From Devosia soli (GTDB taxonomy: Bacteria; Pseudomonadota; Alphaproteobacteria; Rhizobiales; Devosiaceae): a stretch of DNA of 64,000 nt. The notes beneath the pieces were generated by a model that was not told the DNA's origin, searched no databases, and saw nothing but the letters and a program-made list of their open reading frames with translations. The stretch's first letter is position 1; each line of letters opens with the position of its first letter. The position numbers and the translations under genes are program-made. Location: NCBI RefSeq assembly GCF_000970455.1, contig NZ_LAJG01000022.1, positions 124,001 through 188,000 of the forward strand, written 5' to 3'. Positions 25,048 through 33,751 of the stretch are shown here, piece by piece.

Positions 25048-26139
25048 TTACTGACCCGTTTTGATGCGGGTCCAGGTGCGGGTCAAGACCTCTTCGAATT
25101 CGGGCGAATGCGCCTTCATCACGAAAGCCTTGGCGATTGTCTCGGCCGGCGGATAGATGCCCGGGTTCGACTTGACTTCCTCGTCGACGAATTCGAGCGC
25201 CGGCAGGTTCGGGTTGGCGTAGAAAACGTAATTGGTGATCGCCGCAACGACTTGCGGCTCAAGGATGTAGTTGATGAACTTGTGGGCGTTGTCCGGATGC
25301 GGGGCATCGACCGGGATCGCGAGGAAGTCAAAGAGCGTTGCCGCACCTTCCTTGGGGATCAGGTAGCTGACTTCGTTGCCCTGGCCGGCATTGGCGGCGG
25401 CGTCGGCTGCAATGAAGATATCGCCGGAATAGCCGAGCGCGAGACAGATTTCGCCATTGCCGAGATCGTCGATGTACTGGCTCGAGTGGAAGTAGCGGAT
25501 CGAGGGCTTGATCGAGTTGAGCAGCTCTTCGGCCTTGGCGAGGTCTTCTTCGCTTTCCGAATTGGGATCTAGGCCAAGATAGTGGAGCGCGATGCCGATC
25601 ACTTCGGATGGGCTGTCGAGCACCGCGACGCCGCAATCGGCGAGCTTGGAAACGACCTCGGGCTTGAACAGCAAGTCCCAGCTCGTCAGGTCGGCATCGG
25701 GTCCAAGCGCTTCGGTGACCTTGGCGACATTATAGCCGAGCCCGATCGTGTTGATCATATAGGGCACGCCATGGGCATTGTCCGGGTCCTGGCTCGCCGC
25801 GGTCGCCATGACGGCGGGATCGAGATTGGCAAGGTTGGGAAGCTTGGATTTGTCGAGCGGCAGGATCAGGCCTGCCTTGATCTGGCGCTCGAGGAAGTTG
25901 CCCGAAGGAACGACGATGTCATAGCCGGAATTGCCGGCCAGAAGCTTGGCATCGACGATCTCGTTATTGTCGTAGACGTCGTAATTGACCTTGATGCCGG
26001 TCTCCGCCTCGAAATTAGCGATGGTGTCTTCGGCGATATAGTCGGACCAGTTATAGACGTTGAGGACCGGTTCTTCCTGCGCAAGGGCAGGGCTTGCGGC
26101 CAGAAGGGCGCCAAAGGCGAGGGCGAGCGTCTTGTTCAT
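25048..26139 (-). CDS. potF: polyamine ABC transporter substrate-binding protein PotF
   Basis: The 363-residue protein has a signal peptide (MNKTLALAFGALLAASPALAQ) followed by the PotD/PotF start VLNVYNWSDYIAEDTIANFEAETGIKVNYDVYDNNE, with the polyamine-site residues WSDYI. Later marks are GVPYMINTIGLGYN and GEICLALGYSGD. It captures putrescine or spermidine in the periplasm for the PotHI channel. It is the first gene of the operon, reading from the gap at 26140-26571. Putrescine is the more likely ligand by operon layout, but that is inferred. Confidence 0.93.
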   Translation of the reverse strand: MNKTLALAFGALLAASPALAQEEPVLNVYNWSDYIAEDTIANFEAETGIKVNYDVYDNNEIVDAKLLAGNSGYDIVVPSGNFLERQIKAGLILPLDKSKLPNLANLDPAVMATAASQDPDNAHGVPYMINTIGLGYNVAKVTEALGPDADLTSWDLLFKPEVVSKLADCGVAVLDSPSEVIGIALHYLGLDPNSESEEDLAKAEELLNSIKPSIRYFHSSQYIDDLGNGEICLALGYSGDIFIAADAAANAGQGNEVSYLIPKEGAATLFDFLAIPVDAPHPDNAHKFINYILEPQVVAAITNYVFYANPNLPALEFVDEEVKSNPGIYPPAETIAKAFVMKAHSPEFEEVLTRTWTRIKTGQ

Positions 26140-26571
26140 AACCTCAAAGCTCCTGATGGATATTCAGTATAGGCGTTTGCCCCGGGGCAGGGCGGTCTTG
26201 TGCCGCAAGCGGCAGGCATCGCGGAAAACCCGCGTTCAAGCCCGAGCGCTCATCTTTGAGTGCCCGGGGCGAAAACAGACTGCATAAGGTAACGCGTCAC
26301 GCGGGGGCGCCGAAGGGCACCCGGAAGGGTCGCTGCGATCGGCCCAGTCTTGGGCGAATATCGAGGCGCAAGACGCGCGCCATCAACAAATGATCTGGTC
26401 AGCGAAGTGCCCTTTCCCGCTCGCATAGGGGCAAACTAAAGCCATTTTTCTGGGGCGACAAGACGCACCAACAGAAGTTTTTATCAGGCTTGACCGGCAA
26501 AAGCGGCAAGCGCAAAACCTCGATCCAAACCGGCGGAGACAGTTCCGCCTCAACATTTTCAGGGGGCGCCG
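26140..26571. other. 432-base divergent intergenic region between potF and psuG
   Basis: No gene was found. It holds a TATACT -10-like hexamer for potF (minus strand, 26171-26166), a palindrome beside it at 26178-26189, a small hairpin (CGCGG/CCGCG near 26218-26234) and a GGGGG-type ribosome binding site before psuG. A good -35 box is not evident for either gene. Confidence 0.5.
26178..26189. promoter_or_regulatory. palindrome next to the putative potF promoter
   Basis: TGCCCCGGGGCA is a perfect 12-base palindrome. It lies six bases upstream of TATACT on the minus strand, so a bound protein would cover the -35 to -10 gap of the pot operon. No matching regulator is recognised. Confidence 0.35.
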
Positions 26572-27519
26572 ATGACCGGCAAGGCCTATCTCTCGATTTC
26601 GGCGGACGTAAAGGCCGCGCTGACTGCCGGCAAGGCGGTCGTGGCGCTCGAATCCACGATCATCACCCATGGCATGCCCTATCCGCAGAACCTGGCCATG
26701 GCCAAGGAAGTGGAAGACGTGGTGCGATCAACCGGCGCAACGCCGGCCACCATCGCCATCATGGATGGGCGGCTCTGCGTCGGCGTTTCGGGAGAAGACC
26801 TCGAGCGCCTCGCCCAGGAAGGCCATAAGGCCGCGAAAGCCAGCCGGCGCGATGTCGCAGCTTTGCTCGCAAGCGGCGCGATGGCCGGGACAACCGTTGC
26901 GACGACGATGCAGATCGCGGCGCTGGCCGGGATCAAAGTCTTTGCGACCGGCGGCATCGGCGGGGTGCATCGCGGGGCCGAGGACAGCTTCGATATTTCG
27001 GCCGACCTTGAAGAGCTCGGACGGACGCCGGTGGCAGTGGTTTGCGCGGGCGCCAAGTCGATCCTCGATATCGCCAAGACGCTCGAAGTGCTCGAAACCA
27101 ATGGCGTGCCGGTGCTGGGCTTTGGCACCGATCACTTCCCCGCCTTCTGGGCGCGCGAAAGCGGCTTTGGCGTCGATCACCGATTCGACGATGCCGAAGG
27201 CGTTGCCAAGATGCTGGCAATACAGGCCGATCTCGACATGGGCGGCGTTCTTGTTGCCAATCCGATCCCAAAGGAAAACGCCTGGGAAGCGAGCGCGATT
27301 GAAGGCTTTATCGCGCAGGCGCTGGCCGATGCCGATGCCAAGGGCATCAAGGGCAAGGCGACAACGCCGTTCCTCTTGCAGCGGATTTTCGAACTGACCG
27401 AAGGCAAGTCGCTCGTCTCCAATATCGCGCTCGTCAAGAACAATGCGCGCGTTGCTGGCGAAATTGCCGTGGCGCTTGCCAAGGTGCAGGCCGGCAAAGC
27501 GCCCGTTCGCCGCGCATGA
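26572..27519 (+). CDS. psuG: pseudouridine-5'-phosphate glycosidase
   Basis: The 315-residue protein fits PsuG throughout: VALESTIITHGMPYPQNLAMAKEVE near 23-47, GTTVATTMQIAALAGIKVFATGGIGGVHRG near 105-134 and LVANPIPKE near 230. PsuG reversibly splits pseudouridine 5'-phosphate to uracil and ribose 5-phosphate through a catalytic lysine and a bound metal. Its stop overlaps the psuK start by four bases, so substrate is made and used by coupled genes. It supports recycling of pseudouridine from RNA breakdown. Confidence 0.95.
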   Translation: MTGKAYLSISADVKAALTAGKAVVALESTIITHGMPYPQNLAMAKEVEDVVRSTGATPATIAIMDGRLCVGVSGEDLERLAQEGHKAAKASRRDVAALLASGAMAGTTVATTMQIAALAGIKVFATGGIGGVHRGAEDSFDISADLEELGRTPVAVVCAGAKSILDIAKTLEVLETNGVPVLGFGTDHFPAFWARESGFGVDHRFDDAEGVAKMLAIQADLDMGGVLVANPIPKENAWEASAIEGFIAQALADADAKGIKGKATTPFLLQRIFELTEGKSLVSNIALVKNNARVAGEIAVALAKVQAGKAPVRRA

Positions 27520-28406
27520 GCAAACGCGTTCTCGTCGTCGGCGACGTCATGACCGACGTCATCGTACGGCCCGAGGGGCCGGTGGTGATCGGTTCGGACC
27601 GGCGCGCGGCGATCGAGACGCGGCCGGGCGGGTCGGGCGCCAACCAGGCGGTGTGGCTCGGGGCTGCAGGTGTCGAGGTGGCCTTCGCGGCGCGGGTCGG
27701 CATGGTCGACAAGGCGAGCCACGAAGGCCGGTTTCGGCTTTGCGGGGTAACGCCCTATCTTGCCGGTGACGAAAAGCTCCATTCCGGCATGCTCGTGACA
27801 CTGGTCGATCCGAGCGGCGAGCGCAGTTTCCTGACGGATCGCGGGGCCAATCTCAATCTTTCGGCGGAGGATCTGCCGGACAGTCTGCTCGACAATACCG
27901 GCCTGTTGCTGGTGTCAGGCTATAGTTTTTTCGCTCCGGGGCCGCGGGCGGCGGTGCAGTCGCTGCTCTCGAGGGCACGCCGGCGTGGAACCCAGATTGC
28001 CATCGATCCGGCATCGATCGGCTTTTTGGGCGAAGTCGGGCCCTCGGTTTTCCTTGGCTGGGTCGGCATGGCAGATTGGATTTTTGCCAACGCCGATGAA
28101 GCCGAGATGCTGACCGGGACAGCTGACCTTGCGCTACAGATGGAGAGGCTTGGGGCGCAGTTTAAATCCGTCGTCATCAAGCGCGGACGCGATGGTGCGA
28201 CAGTGGGCAGCAAGGGTGGCATCGAGCTCAGTCGTCCCGCACCGGTCGTCCCGGTCGTCGACACGACAGGCGCTGGTGATGCCTTTGCGGCTGGCTTCAT
28301 CGCGGCGCTGATGGCGCCTCTCCAGCTTGAGATGTGCCTCGAACGCGGTATCGAAAATGGTGCACGCGCCGTTCAGCATGTCGGCGGACAGCCCGGGCGG
28401 CTGTGA
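27516..28406 (+). CDS. psuK: pseudouridine kinase (PfkB family)
   Basis: The 296-residue sugar-kinase-fold protein begins MSKRVLVVGDVMTDVIVRPEGP, has the first PfkB motif around GGSGANQAVWLG, and ends with the catalytic VVDTTGAGDAFAAGFIAAL. The PfkB fold alone does not fix the substrate, but the ATGA overlap with psuG makes pseudouridine kinase the best call. It would phosphorylate pseudouridine to the PsuG substrate. The stop codon abuts the stop of the convergent DUF2726 gene with no gap. Confidence 0.85.
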   Translation: MSKRVLVVGDVMTDVIVRPEGPVVIGSDRRAAIETRPGGSGANQAVWLGAAGVEVAFAARVGMVDKASHEGRFRLCGVTPYLAGDEKLHSGMLVTLVDPSGERSFLTDRGANLNLSAEDLPDSLLDNTGLLLVSGYSFFAPGPRAAVQSLLSRARRRGTQIAIDPASIGFLGEVGPSVFLGWVGMADWIFANADEAEMLTGTADLALQMERLGAQFKSVVIKRGRDGATVGSKGGIELSRPAPVVPVVDTTGAGDAFAAGFIAALMAPLQLEMCLERGIENGARAVQHVGGQPGRL

Positions 28407-29030
28407 TCAGGTCTGTCCTGCTGCCGGGCGCGTCGGGATTGCATCGGGCGAAGCGGGCGGTTTGTTGCGCGCGATAGCTTCGCCGGTCAGCCGGCAGATG
28501 TCGGCCGGACTGTGATAATCGAAGATTTCGACAAGCTCCACGCCGGCGCGGCGGAGCGCCTCGCGCTTGACGGCATCGCGTGCCGCCGCGTCGTCCTGAT
28601 AGTGGCCATTGCCCTGGTGTTCGATGGCAACGACGGGCATGCCGAAAGTGTCGATCACCAGCATGTCGACCCGCTTGGAATTGATGCTGAGAAAGGCGCC
28701 CGTATCGGGAGAAGCGAGGAATTCTCCCATGCTTGGCTGCGCCATTATGCGGAAGCCGGGTCCGCAATTGGGCAAATGCCGCTCGATCGTGCGGAAAACC
28801 TCATATTCGCCGCGCGACATCAGGCGGCGCTTCTGAAACGGCGCGCCAATGACGTTGCGCAATTGATCGACCGCATCTGCCGGGCGCGTGGCCGATACCA
28901 AAACTGGCTTGGATGGGCGCTGCGAAAAGGGGTGGGGTGTTTTCGAGCGTTTGCGGTATTGCCGCTTGCCGCCGAAAAGCGCCAATCCAAGTGCAACCAC
29001 CGCCAAAATCACAAGCCCGACTATATCCAT
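28407..29030 (-). CDS. membrane-anchored DUF2726 (PD-(D/E)XK-like) protein
   Basis: The 207-residue protein starts with a single helix (MDIVGLVILAVVALGLALFGG) followed by a basic stretch. Residues about 70-180 match DUF2726, a restriction-endonuclease-like fold: D122 in VDMLVID, E137 and Q139 in AIEHQGNGHYQDD and RDAVKREALRRAGVELVEI. ATG at 29030 is preceded by GGGAGGGG. The acidic pair is compatible with nuclease activity, but the usual lysine is replaced by glutamine. Function is unknown. Its 3' end meets psuK directly. Confidence 0.75.
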   Translation of the reverse strand: MDIVGLVILAVVALGLALFGGKRQYRKRSKTPHPFSQRPSKPVLVSATRPADAVDQLRNVIGAPFQKRRLMSRGEYEVFRTIERHLPNCGPGFRIMAQPSMGEFLASPDTGAFLSINSKRVDMLVIDTFGMPVVAIEHQGNGHYQDDAAARDAVKREALRRAGVELVEIFDYHSPADICRLTGEAIARNKPPASPDAIPTRPAAGQT

Positions 29031-29174
29031 TACGCCCCTCCCGAACCATCCGGGAAAGCAACGACGAATAAAAGCGGGCGTCAATCGGGGCATTTGCGAA
29101 GTAAATTTTGGCCATTGCCGTTTTTTCTCCACGTTGCCCCTTAGGGTCGATCCCACCACCAAGGAGGATCCGCG

Positions 29175-29666
29175 ATGCTGAAGAAACTGATCACGGGCAG
29201 TGTTTTGCTGGCCTTAGGCACCGGAACTGCTCTGGCTGACGGCAAGGTCTATGTGCAATTGCCCGATCTGTCGTCCTACACCGATCATCGCGCGGAGGAA
29301 TTTCTCGAAGCCGTGGTGATGGCCAATGTCGTGTCGAGCAATTGCGAAGGCTTTGGCATAACCGACGCCGAATGGTCGCTACTGACGGATTCGGCCGACA
29401 TCCTCGCCTATGGGCAACTCAAGCTCAGCACCGACGACTACGACACCTATTTTTACAAGCCCGCCTTCGACGCCCTCGACAAGCCCGGGACCTGCGAAGA
29501 AAAAGGCCCCGGCGTCGAGCAGGTGTTGAGCGAACTGGTCTTTCAAGGCGGCTCGCGCGAACCGCTCCCCGACCAGGAAGCCGCTTACAAGGAGTGGCAG
29601 GTCTTCATGGATGATCTGCAGAACAATGCAGAGCCGGCATCAAGCGGCAAAACCAAGACCAAGTAA
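29175..29666 (+). CDS. hypothetical exported protein
   Basis: I do not recognise this 163-residue protein. It has a clear signal peptide (MLKKLITGSVLLALGTGTALA) and a mature part of about 140 residues with two cysteines, the first in SSNCEGFGITDAEWSLL and the second in GTCEEKGPG, that could form a disulfide. The C-terminal 20 residues are polar and lysine-rich (SSGKTKTK at the end). AAGGAGG is well placed before the ATG. It is divergent from the DUF2726 gene and stands alone. It is probably periplasmic. Confidence 0.75.
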   Translation: MLKKLITGSVLLALGTGTALADGKVYVQLPDLSSYTDHRAEEFLEAVVMANVVSSNCEGFGITDAEWSLLTDSADILAYGQLKLSTDDYDTYFYKPAFDALDKPGTCEEKGPGVEQVLSELVFQGGSREPLPDQEAAYKEWQVFMDDLQNNAEPASSGKTKTK

Positions 29667-29710
29667 GTCCGCATCACTGCGGCATTGATCTGCCGCAGCA
29701 AATCTCAGCA

Positions 29711-30508
29711 TCAGTGAGGCTCGTGCGCGTCCGCCGTGCCCAGCAGCCAATAGCCTGCGGCCTTGACCCATTCGGGGTTGAAGCCACGCTCGTCAGTCAG
29801 GTGCTGGCGCACTGCTTTGCTCATGGCGCTTTCGCCCGCGATATAGGCGTAGGCTTCTCCTTCGGGAAAGGTCAGGGTCCTGATCTTGTCAAGCAGAAGG
29901 CTCGTCGTCCCCGCCGCGGCGCCATTGCGATGGACATAGGCGAGCGTGAGATTTGCCTTGGTCTCGAACGCCTGTTCTTCGGCAGCGGCAGCGACCTCGA
30001 TGACCGCAACGATGTCGGAGCCGGGTGGCAATTCCTCGATGCGGCGGCCGATTGCGGGGAGCGCTGTTTCATCCCCCACCAGCAGGTACCAGTCGAACGC
30101 TGTTGGAACGACGAGAGACCCGCGCGGTCCGCCGATCACCAACGTCTTGCCGGGCGCAGCTGCTGCCGCCCAGCTCGAAGCCGGGCCGTCCCCATGAAGA
30201 ACGAAATCGAGTTCGATCCAGCCTTCTTCAAGGCTCCAGTTACGCGGAGTGTAGTCGCGCATCTCCGGTCTTTGGCCGGGCGGAAACTCGACGCCGTTGG
30301 GACCGACGGGCGGCAGAGCCGGCGCGACGCCTTCAGCAAAGAAAAACGCCTTGATGTGATCGGCATGCCCCACCGAAGCAAACCCGTCCATGTCGCCCTT
30401 GAGCCGGATGCGGCGCATCAGCGGCGTAATGTCGGTGACGGACGCCACCGTCAAAAGGCGGAGCTTGGTCTCGTGGCGGACGCGTTGCGGGGCGCGCGGA
30501 TCGGTCAT
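29711..30508 (-). CDS. siderophore-interacting protein (FAD-dependent ferric reductase)
   Basis: The 265-residue protein has an N-terminal FAD-binding barrel with the R-x-Y-T motif (MRDYTPRNW) and a C-terminal NAD(P)H-binding half with LVIGGPRGSLVV, FDWYLLVGDETALPAIGRR and AYIAGESAMSKAVRQHL. This is the SIP/ViuB family that reduces ferric siderophores in the cytoplasm to release iron. It is a single gene, divergent from the MDR gene. No siderophore receptor or transporter is adjacent. Confidence 0.92.
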   Translation of the reverse strand: MTDPRAPQRVRHETKLRLLTVASVTDITPLMRRIRLKGDMDGFASVGHADHIKAFFFAEGVAPALPPVGPNGVEFPPGQRPEMRDYTPRNWSLEEGWIELDFVLHGDGPASSWAAAAAPGKTLVIGGPRGSLVVPTAFDWYLLVGDETALPAIGRRIEELPPGSDIVAVIEVAAAAEEQAFETKANLTLAYVHRNGAAAGTTSLLLDKIRTLTFPEGEAYAYIAGESAMSKAVRQHLTDERGFNPEWVKAAGYWLLGTADAHEPH

Positions 30509-30630
30509 GGCATAATCCTGAATAACTTTGTCAGCATTTATTCGATGGCCGGGGCGAAAACAAGACGGGGTTGAACGCCGGTGAGAGAGGCCTATGTCAG
30601 CCTCAGATGATTTCAGGAGTTTCTCGAGCC

Positions 30631-31602
30631 ATGTTGAGCGCCACCTATTCCGAGTTCGGCTCGCCAGAAAAAGTGCTTTCTGCCGGCGAGACCGAAAAGC
30701 CCCAACCCGGCCCGGGGCAGGTGCTGATCCGCATGGTGCTGTCGCCCGTGCACAATCATGACCTGATGACCATTTCGGGCCAATATGGCTTCAAGCCCCA
30801 GCTTCCTGCCGTGCCTGGCACCGAGGCCGTGGGTGTTGTCGAAGCCTTGGGTGAGGGTGTCACCAATCTCAAGGTCGGCCAGCGCGTCGCCGGGGGCGGG
30901 GAGAAGACCTGGGCGGAATATTACCTCGGTCAGGCCGCGCGTCTCGTCCCGGTGCCGGACGGGGTCAGCGACGAAACCGCCTGCCAGCTCGTCTCGATGC
31001 CGCTCAGTGCCAAGATGCTGATCGAGAGTCTTGATCTCAAGGCCGGCGATTGGATCGTGCAGAACGCAGCCAATGGTGCGGTCGGCAAGCTCGTCGCGCA
31101 ATATGGCAAGCAGAAGGGGATTAATGTTCTGGGGCTCGTCCGCCGTGCAGAAGCGGTTGAAGAACTTGGGGCCCTCGGCATCGACAATGTCGTCGCTACG
31201 GATACCGATGGCTGGCAGGATGAGGCTCGCAAGATCACGGGTGGTGCCCCGGTGGTCCGCGCCATCGAGTCGCTCGGTGGCGATGGCGCCATGCAGGTGC
31301 TCAGCGTTGCCAGCGATGGCGCCCAGCTCGTCAGTTTCGGCGCCATGACCGGCCGCCCGCTCAAGATTTCCCCTTCGGACCTTCTCTTCCGCGGCATTAC
31401 CGTCAAAGGTTTCTGGGGCGCCAAGCCGCCGGTGGCGCCGGAGCGGATCGGTGTATTGCTTGGGGAGCTCGTTGCCGATGCCGCCTCGGGCGCGCTCGAT
31501 CTGCCGATCGAAAAAGCCTATCCGATCAGCGAAGTCGCCGAAGCCGCCCGCGCCAGTGGCGAGCCCGGCCGCAAGGGCAAGATCGCCATTCGCGGTCGCT
31601 GA
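30631..31602 (+). CDS. zinc-independent MDR oxidoreductase (enoyl-thioester reductase-like)
   Basis: The 323-residue protein belongs to the medium-chain dehydrogenase superfamily: VPGTEAVGVVEALGEGVTNLKVGQRVAG near 70-95, then the Rossmann part WIVQNAANGAVGKLVAQYGKQKGINVLGLVRR. Structural zinc cysteines are absent. The NAANGAVGK pattern is close to MECR/ETR-type 2-enoyl thioester reductases, so reduction of an enoyl-CoA or quinone-like substrate with NADPH is likely. ATG at 30631 was chosen because homology begins there; ATG at 30607 is an alternative. The downstream gene is convergent. Confidence 0.85.
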   Translation: MLSATYSEFGSPEKVLSAGETEKPQPGPGQVLIRMVLSPVHNHDLMTISGQYGFKPQLPAVPGTEAVGVVEALGEGVTNLKVGQRVAGGGEKTWAEYYLGQAARLVPVPDGVSDETACQLVSMPLSAKMLIESLDLKAGDWIVQNAANGAVGKLVAQYGKQKGINVLGLVRRAEAVEELGALGIDNVVATDTDGWQDEARKITGGAPVVRAIESLGGDGAMQVLSVASDGAQLVSFGAMTGRPLKISPSDLLFRGITVKGFWGAKPPVAPERIGVLLGELVADAASGALDLPIEKAYPISEVAEAARASGEPGRKGKIAIRGR

Positions 31603-31608
31603 GCACCC

Positions 31609-32928
31609 CTAGGCGATATAGCCCAGCATCCGGTCCTGCGCCTGACGCAGCGCGAATAGGCGCGTTGAGGTGTCAGGCTGGCTGTTGGCGGTCGTCAAAA
31701 GCTCGCCCTTTTTGACCGCAGCGGTGACCTTGCCGCCTTCGAGGAGGCCGACAGGGAGGGCGCCCTTGGCCCGGGCGTCGGTCGCCGTCATCGCATAGGA
31801 GCGGTAGCAGGTCTCCCCGATGGCATCGAGCGGCTCACCGGGAAGAAGATCGCGCTTGGCGACGGCGCAGACTTCGGCGACGGGGCGCGGCAAGGGGACC
31901 ATGTCTGGCTTGCCGGTGAGCATGATGCGCGCGCAGGTCAGCGGCACTTCAAGGCTCGTCAGGTGATAGGGCCGGAAGAAGGCGTAGTAGGGCCCGTGGC
32001 CGATATGAAGATCGTCCATGCGCTCGATGATGCGCGGATGCTCAGCCTTGACGATGACGAAGACACCGGGGGCAACGCCCTTGCCGATAGTGAAATCGAC
32101 GACGCCCGAGGAATTCAAAATCCCGCCATCGGCCTTGGGAATCAGTACCTTGGCCATGTCGTCGCGGTCGGCCTTGGGGCCGTGCATGCCCGGAATGTCG
32201 GGCATCAGGCCCGTGGCGTTAGCGATGGCTGTCATTTCAACGGCAGTCTTGGAGCCATCGACGAACTCGACCAGCATGCGCGGGTTCATGTTCCGGCGGG
32301 TCGCTTCCTCGCGATAATCATCGGGGACGGCATCGTGCTTCAAGGGATTGTTCTTGCCCTTGCCGGCTGCGACGATGTCGAGCCCGAGCGCCGACACGAA
32401 TTCGATCAGCTCCATGCAGGATGATGGCTCGTCCCCGGCACCTACCGAATAGACGACACCCAAGCGATCCGCTTGCGCCTTGAGGTAGGGCCCGATGGTG
32501 ACGTCGGCTTCGACATTCATCATCACCAGATGCTTGCCGTGCTCCATGGCGGTGAGATCGAAATCGGCGGCGACGCCGGGCTTGCCGGTGGCGTCGATAA
32601 CGACGTCGATATTGGGCGTCGTGACCAGGGTTTCGGCCGAGGTGATGGCGATCTTGCCCTGTTCGATCGCGGCTGTTGCGGCGCTCGGCGTATCGACGAC
32701 CTTGCCGTGGCTGTCGTCGCCATAAGCGATGGTCATGGCCTCGAGCGCAGTGTGCGGACGGCGGGTGGCGATCGCAGCCATCTCGACGCCCCGCATCAGG
32801 CTCATCTGGGTGACGAGGTCGGTACCCATTTCGCCAGAGCCGATGACGCCGACCCTGACGGGCTTGCCGGCTTCGGCACGGGCGGCGAGGTCGCGGGCAA
32901 GCCCGGTCAAGGCAATTTTGGGCGTCAT
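31609..32928 (-). CDS. NAD(P)-dependent oxidoreductase with C-terminal SAF domain (COG4091, homoserine dehydrogenase-like)
   Basis: The 439-residue protein has a Rossmann start (VRVGVIGSGEMGTDLVTQMSLMRGVEMAAIATRRP), a middle domain with EADVTIGPYLKAQADRLGVVYSVGAGDEPSS and a C-terminal SAF region (VCAVAKRDLLPGEPLDAIGE). This layout matches COG4091. Members are found in sugar-acid and branched-sugar catabolic loci and reduce or oxidise a carbonyl compound, but no single reaction can be assigned here. It is a lone gene divergent from the che operon. Confidence 0.82.
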   Translation of the reverse strand: MTPKIALTGLARDLAARAEAGKPVRVGVIGSGEMGTDLVTQMSLMRGVEMAAIATRRPHTALEAMTIAYGDDSHGKVVDTPSAATAAIEQGKIAITSAETLVTTPNIDVVIDATGKPGVAADFDLTAMEHGKHLVMMNVEADVTIGPYLKAQADRLGVVYSVGAGDEPSSCMELIEFVSALGLDIVAAGKGKNNPLKHDAVPDDYREEATRRNMNPRMLVEFVDGSKTAVEMTAIANATGLMPDIPGMHGPKADRDDMAKVLIPKADGGILNSSGVVDFTIGKGVAPGVFVIVKAEHPRIIERMDDLHIGHGPYYAFFRPYHLTSLEVPLTCARIMLTGKPDMVPLPRPVAEVCAVAKRDLLPGEPLDAIGETCYRSYAMTATDARAKGALPVGLLEGGKVTAAVKKGELLTTANSQPDTSTRLFALRQAQDRMLGYIA

Positions 32929-33000
32929 GGCATAATCCGGTTGTCGAGCCGACTGGTACTAGCACTCGCCATCATCGGCAAGCACCTGATTTCCGGGCGC

Positions 33001-33024
33001 TTTAGGTTAGCACTTCTTAAACCG
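33001..33024 (+). promoter_or_regulatory. putative regulatory box upstream of the che operon
   Basis: This stretch carries AGGTTAGC on the plus strand (GCTAACCT on the other) and, eleven bases on, TTAAACC. It lies about 50 bases before the first che gene and resembles boxes before later chemotaxis genes. The TTAA half sites recall CtrA-type sites, but the spacing is not canonical. Confidence 0.35.
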
Positions 33025-33072
33025 TTCCATTCGATTATGGGCAAGGAGAGAACTCCGGGGGCAGGCCACACG

Positions 33073-33363
33073 ATGGCACAACAGGAAGCAATGGCGGTCG
33101 CCTTGCCAGAGGTCATCGACCTCGACGCATTGGACGCAATTCGCGACAAGCTGATCGACGCGATCGAAGACGGTCCGGTGACCGTGGTGGCGAGCGCTGT
33201 GCAGCGCGTGTCGACCAATGGCTTGCTGATGCTGATCAGCGCCGCGGAAACTGCTCGCCGAAACCACAATGAATTTGCTGTCGACGCGCCGAGCGCCGCC
33301 ATGTTGGCCGCGATCGATCGGCTTGGCCTCGGCGACCAGTTTTCCGGGATGATGAAACAATGA
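33073..33363 (+). CDS. cheS: STAS-domain chemotaxis protein, CheS-like
   Basis: The 96-residue protein is a small STAS fold: a beta-strand start (VALPEVIDLDALDAIRDKLIDAI), VTVVASAVQRVSTNGLLMLISAAETARR, and a final helix. In Sinorhizobium meliloti a 97-residue protein, CheS, sits in the same place before cheY1-cheA, binds CheA and speeds CheY1 dephosphorylation. The matching size and order support the same role. ATG at 33073 was chosen; an ATG at 33037 would add 12 residues. It overlaps cheY1 by ATGA. Confidence 0.78.
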   Translation: MAQQEAMAVALPEVIDLDALDAIRDKLIDAIEDGPVTVVASAVQRVSTNGLLMLISAAETARRNHNEFAVDAPSAAMLAAIDRLGLGDQFSGMMKQ

Positions 33364-33725
33364 CCTTGCGCGTTTTGACCGTGGACGACTCTCGAACCAT
33401 CCTGGCGATGCTGCATCATACGCTGAGCAATGCCGGTTTCGAAGTGTTGCAGGCCGAAGACGGCAAGCAGGGGCTCGACGTGCTGCTCAGCCATGACGTC
33501 GATGTCGTCATCACCGATATCAACATGCCGGTCATGGATGGCATCGAGTTCATCAAGAACGTCCGGGCCTCGGGGCAATATCAAAGCCTGCCCATCCTGA
33601 TCCTCACCACCGAGACCAGCCAGGACAAGCGCGACCAGGGCAAGGCCGCTGGCGGCACCGGCTGGATCGTCAAGCCCTTCGACCCCGACAAGCTGATCAG
33701 CGTCATCCATCGCGTGGTCCACTAA
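33360..33725 (+). CDS. cheY: chemotaxis response regulator CheY1 (sink-type)
   Basis: A 121-residue single receiver domain: the acidic pair D9-D10 (LTVDDSRT), the phospho-acceptor D53 in ITDINMPVMDG, the switch Thr in LTTETS and the conserved Lys in IVKPFDP. By position it matches CheY1 of rhizobia, which draws phosphate back from CheA-coupled CheY2. It starts within the cheS stop codon. Motor binding is more likely for the second CheY at 40589. Confidence 0.93.
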   Translation: MTLRVLTVDDSRTILAMLHHTLSNAGFEVLQAEDGKQGLDVLLSHDVDVVITDINMPVMDGIEFIKNVRASGQYQSLPILILTTETSQDKRDQGKAAGGTGWIVKPFDPDKLISVIHRVVH

Positions 33726-33751
33726 CTACCCTATAAGGCTGGTACGGCGCC

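Noticed and set aside
31609..31660. LRQAQDR-like C-terminus of the COG4091 protein as a read-through of a REP element
   Set aside because: The end fits the expected C-terminal helix of that family, and no palindrome is visible.
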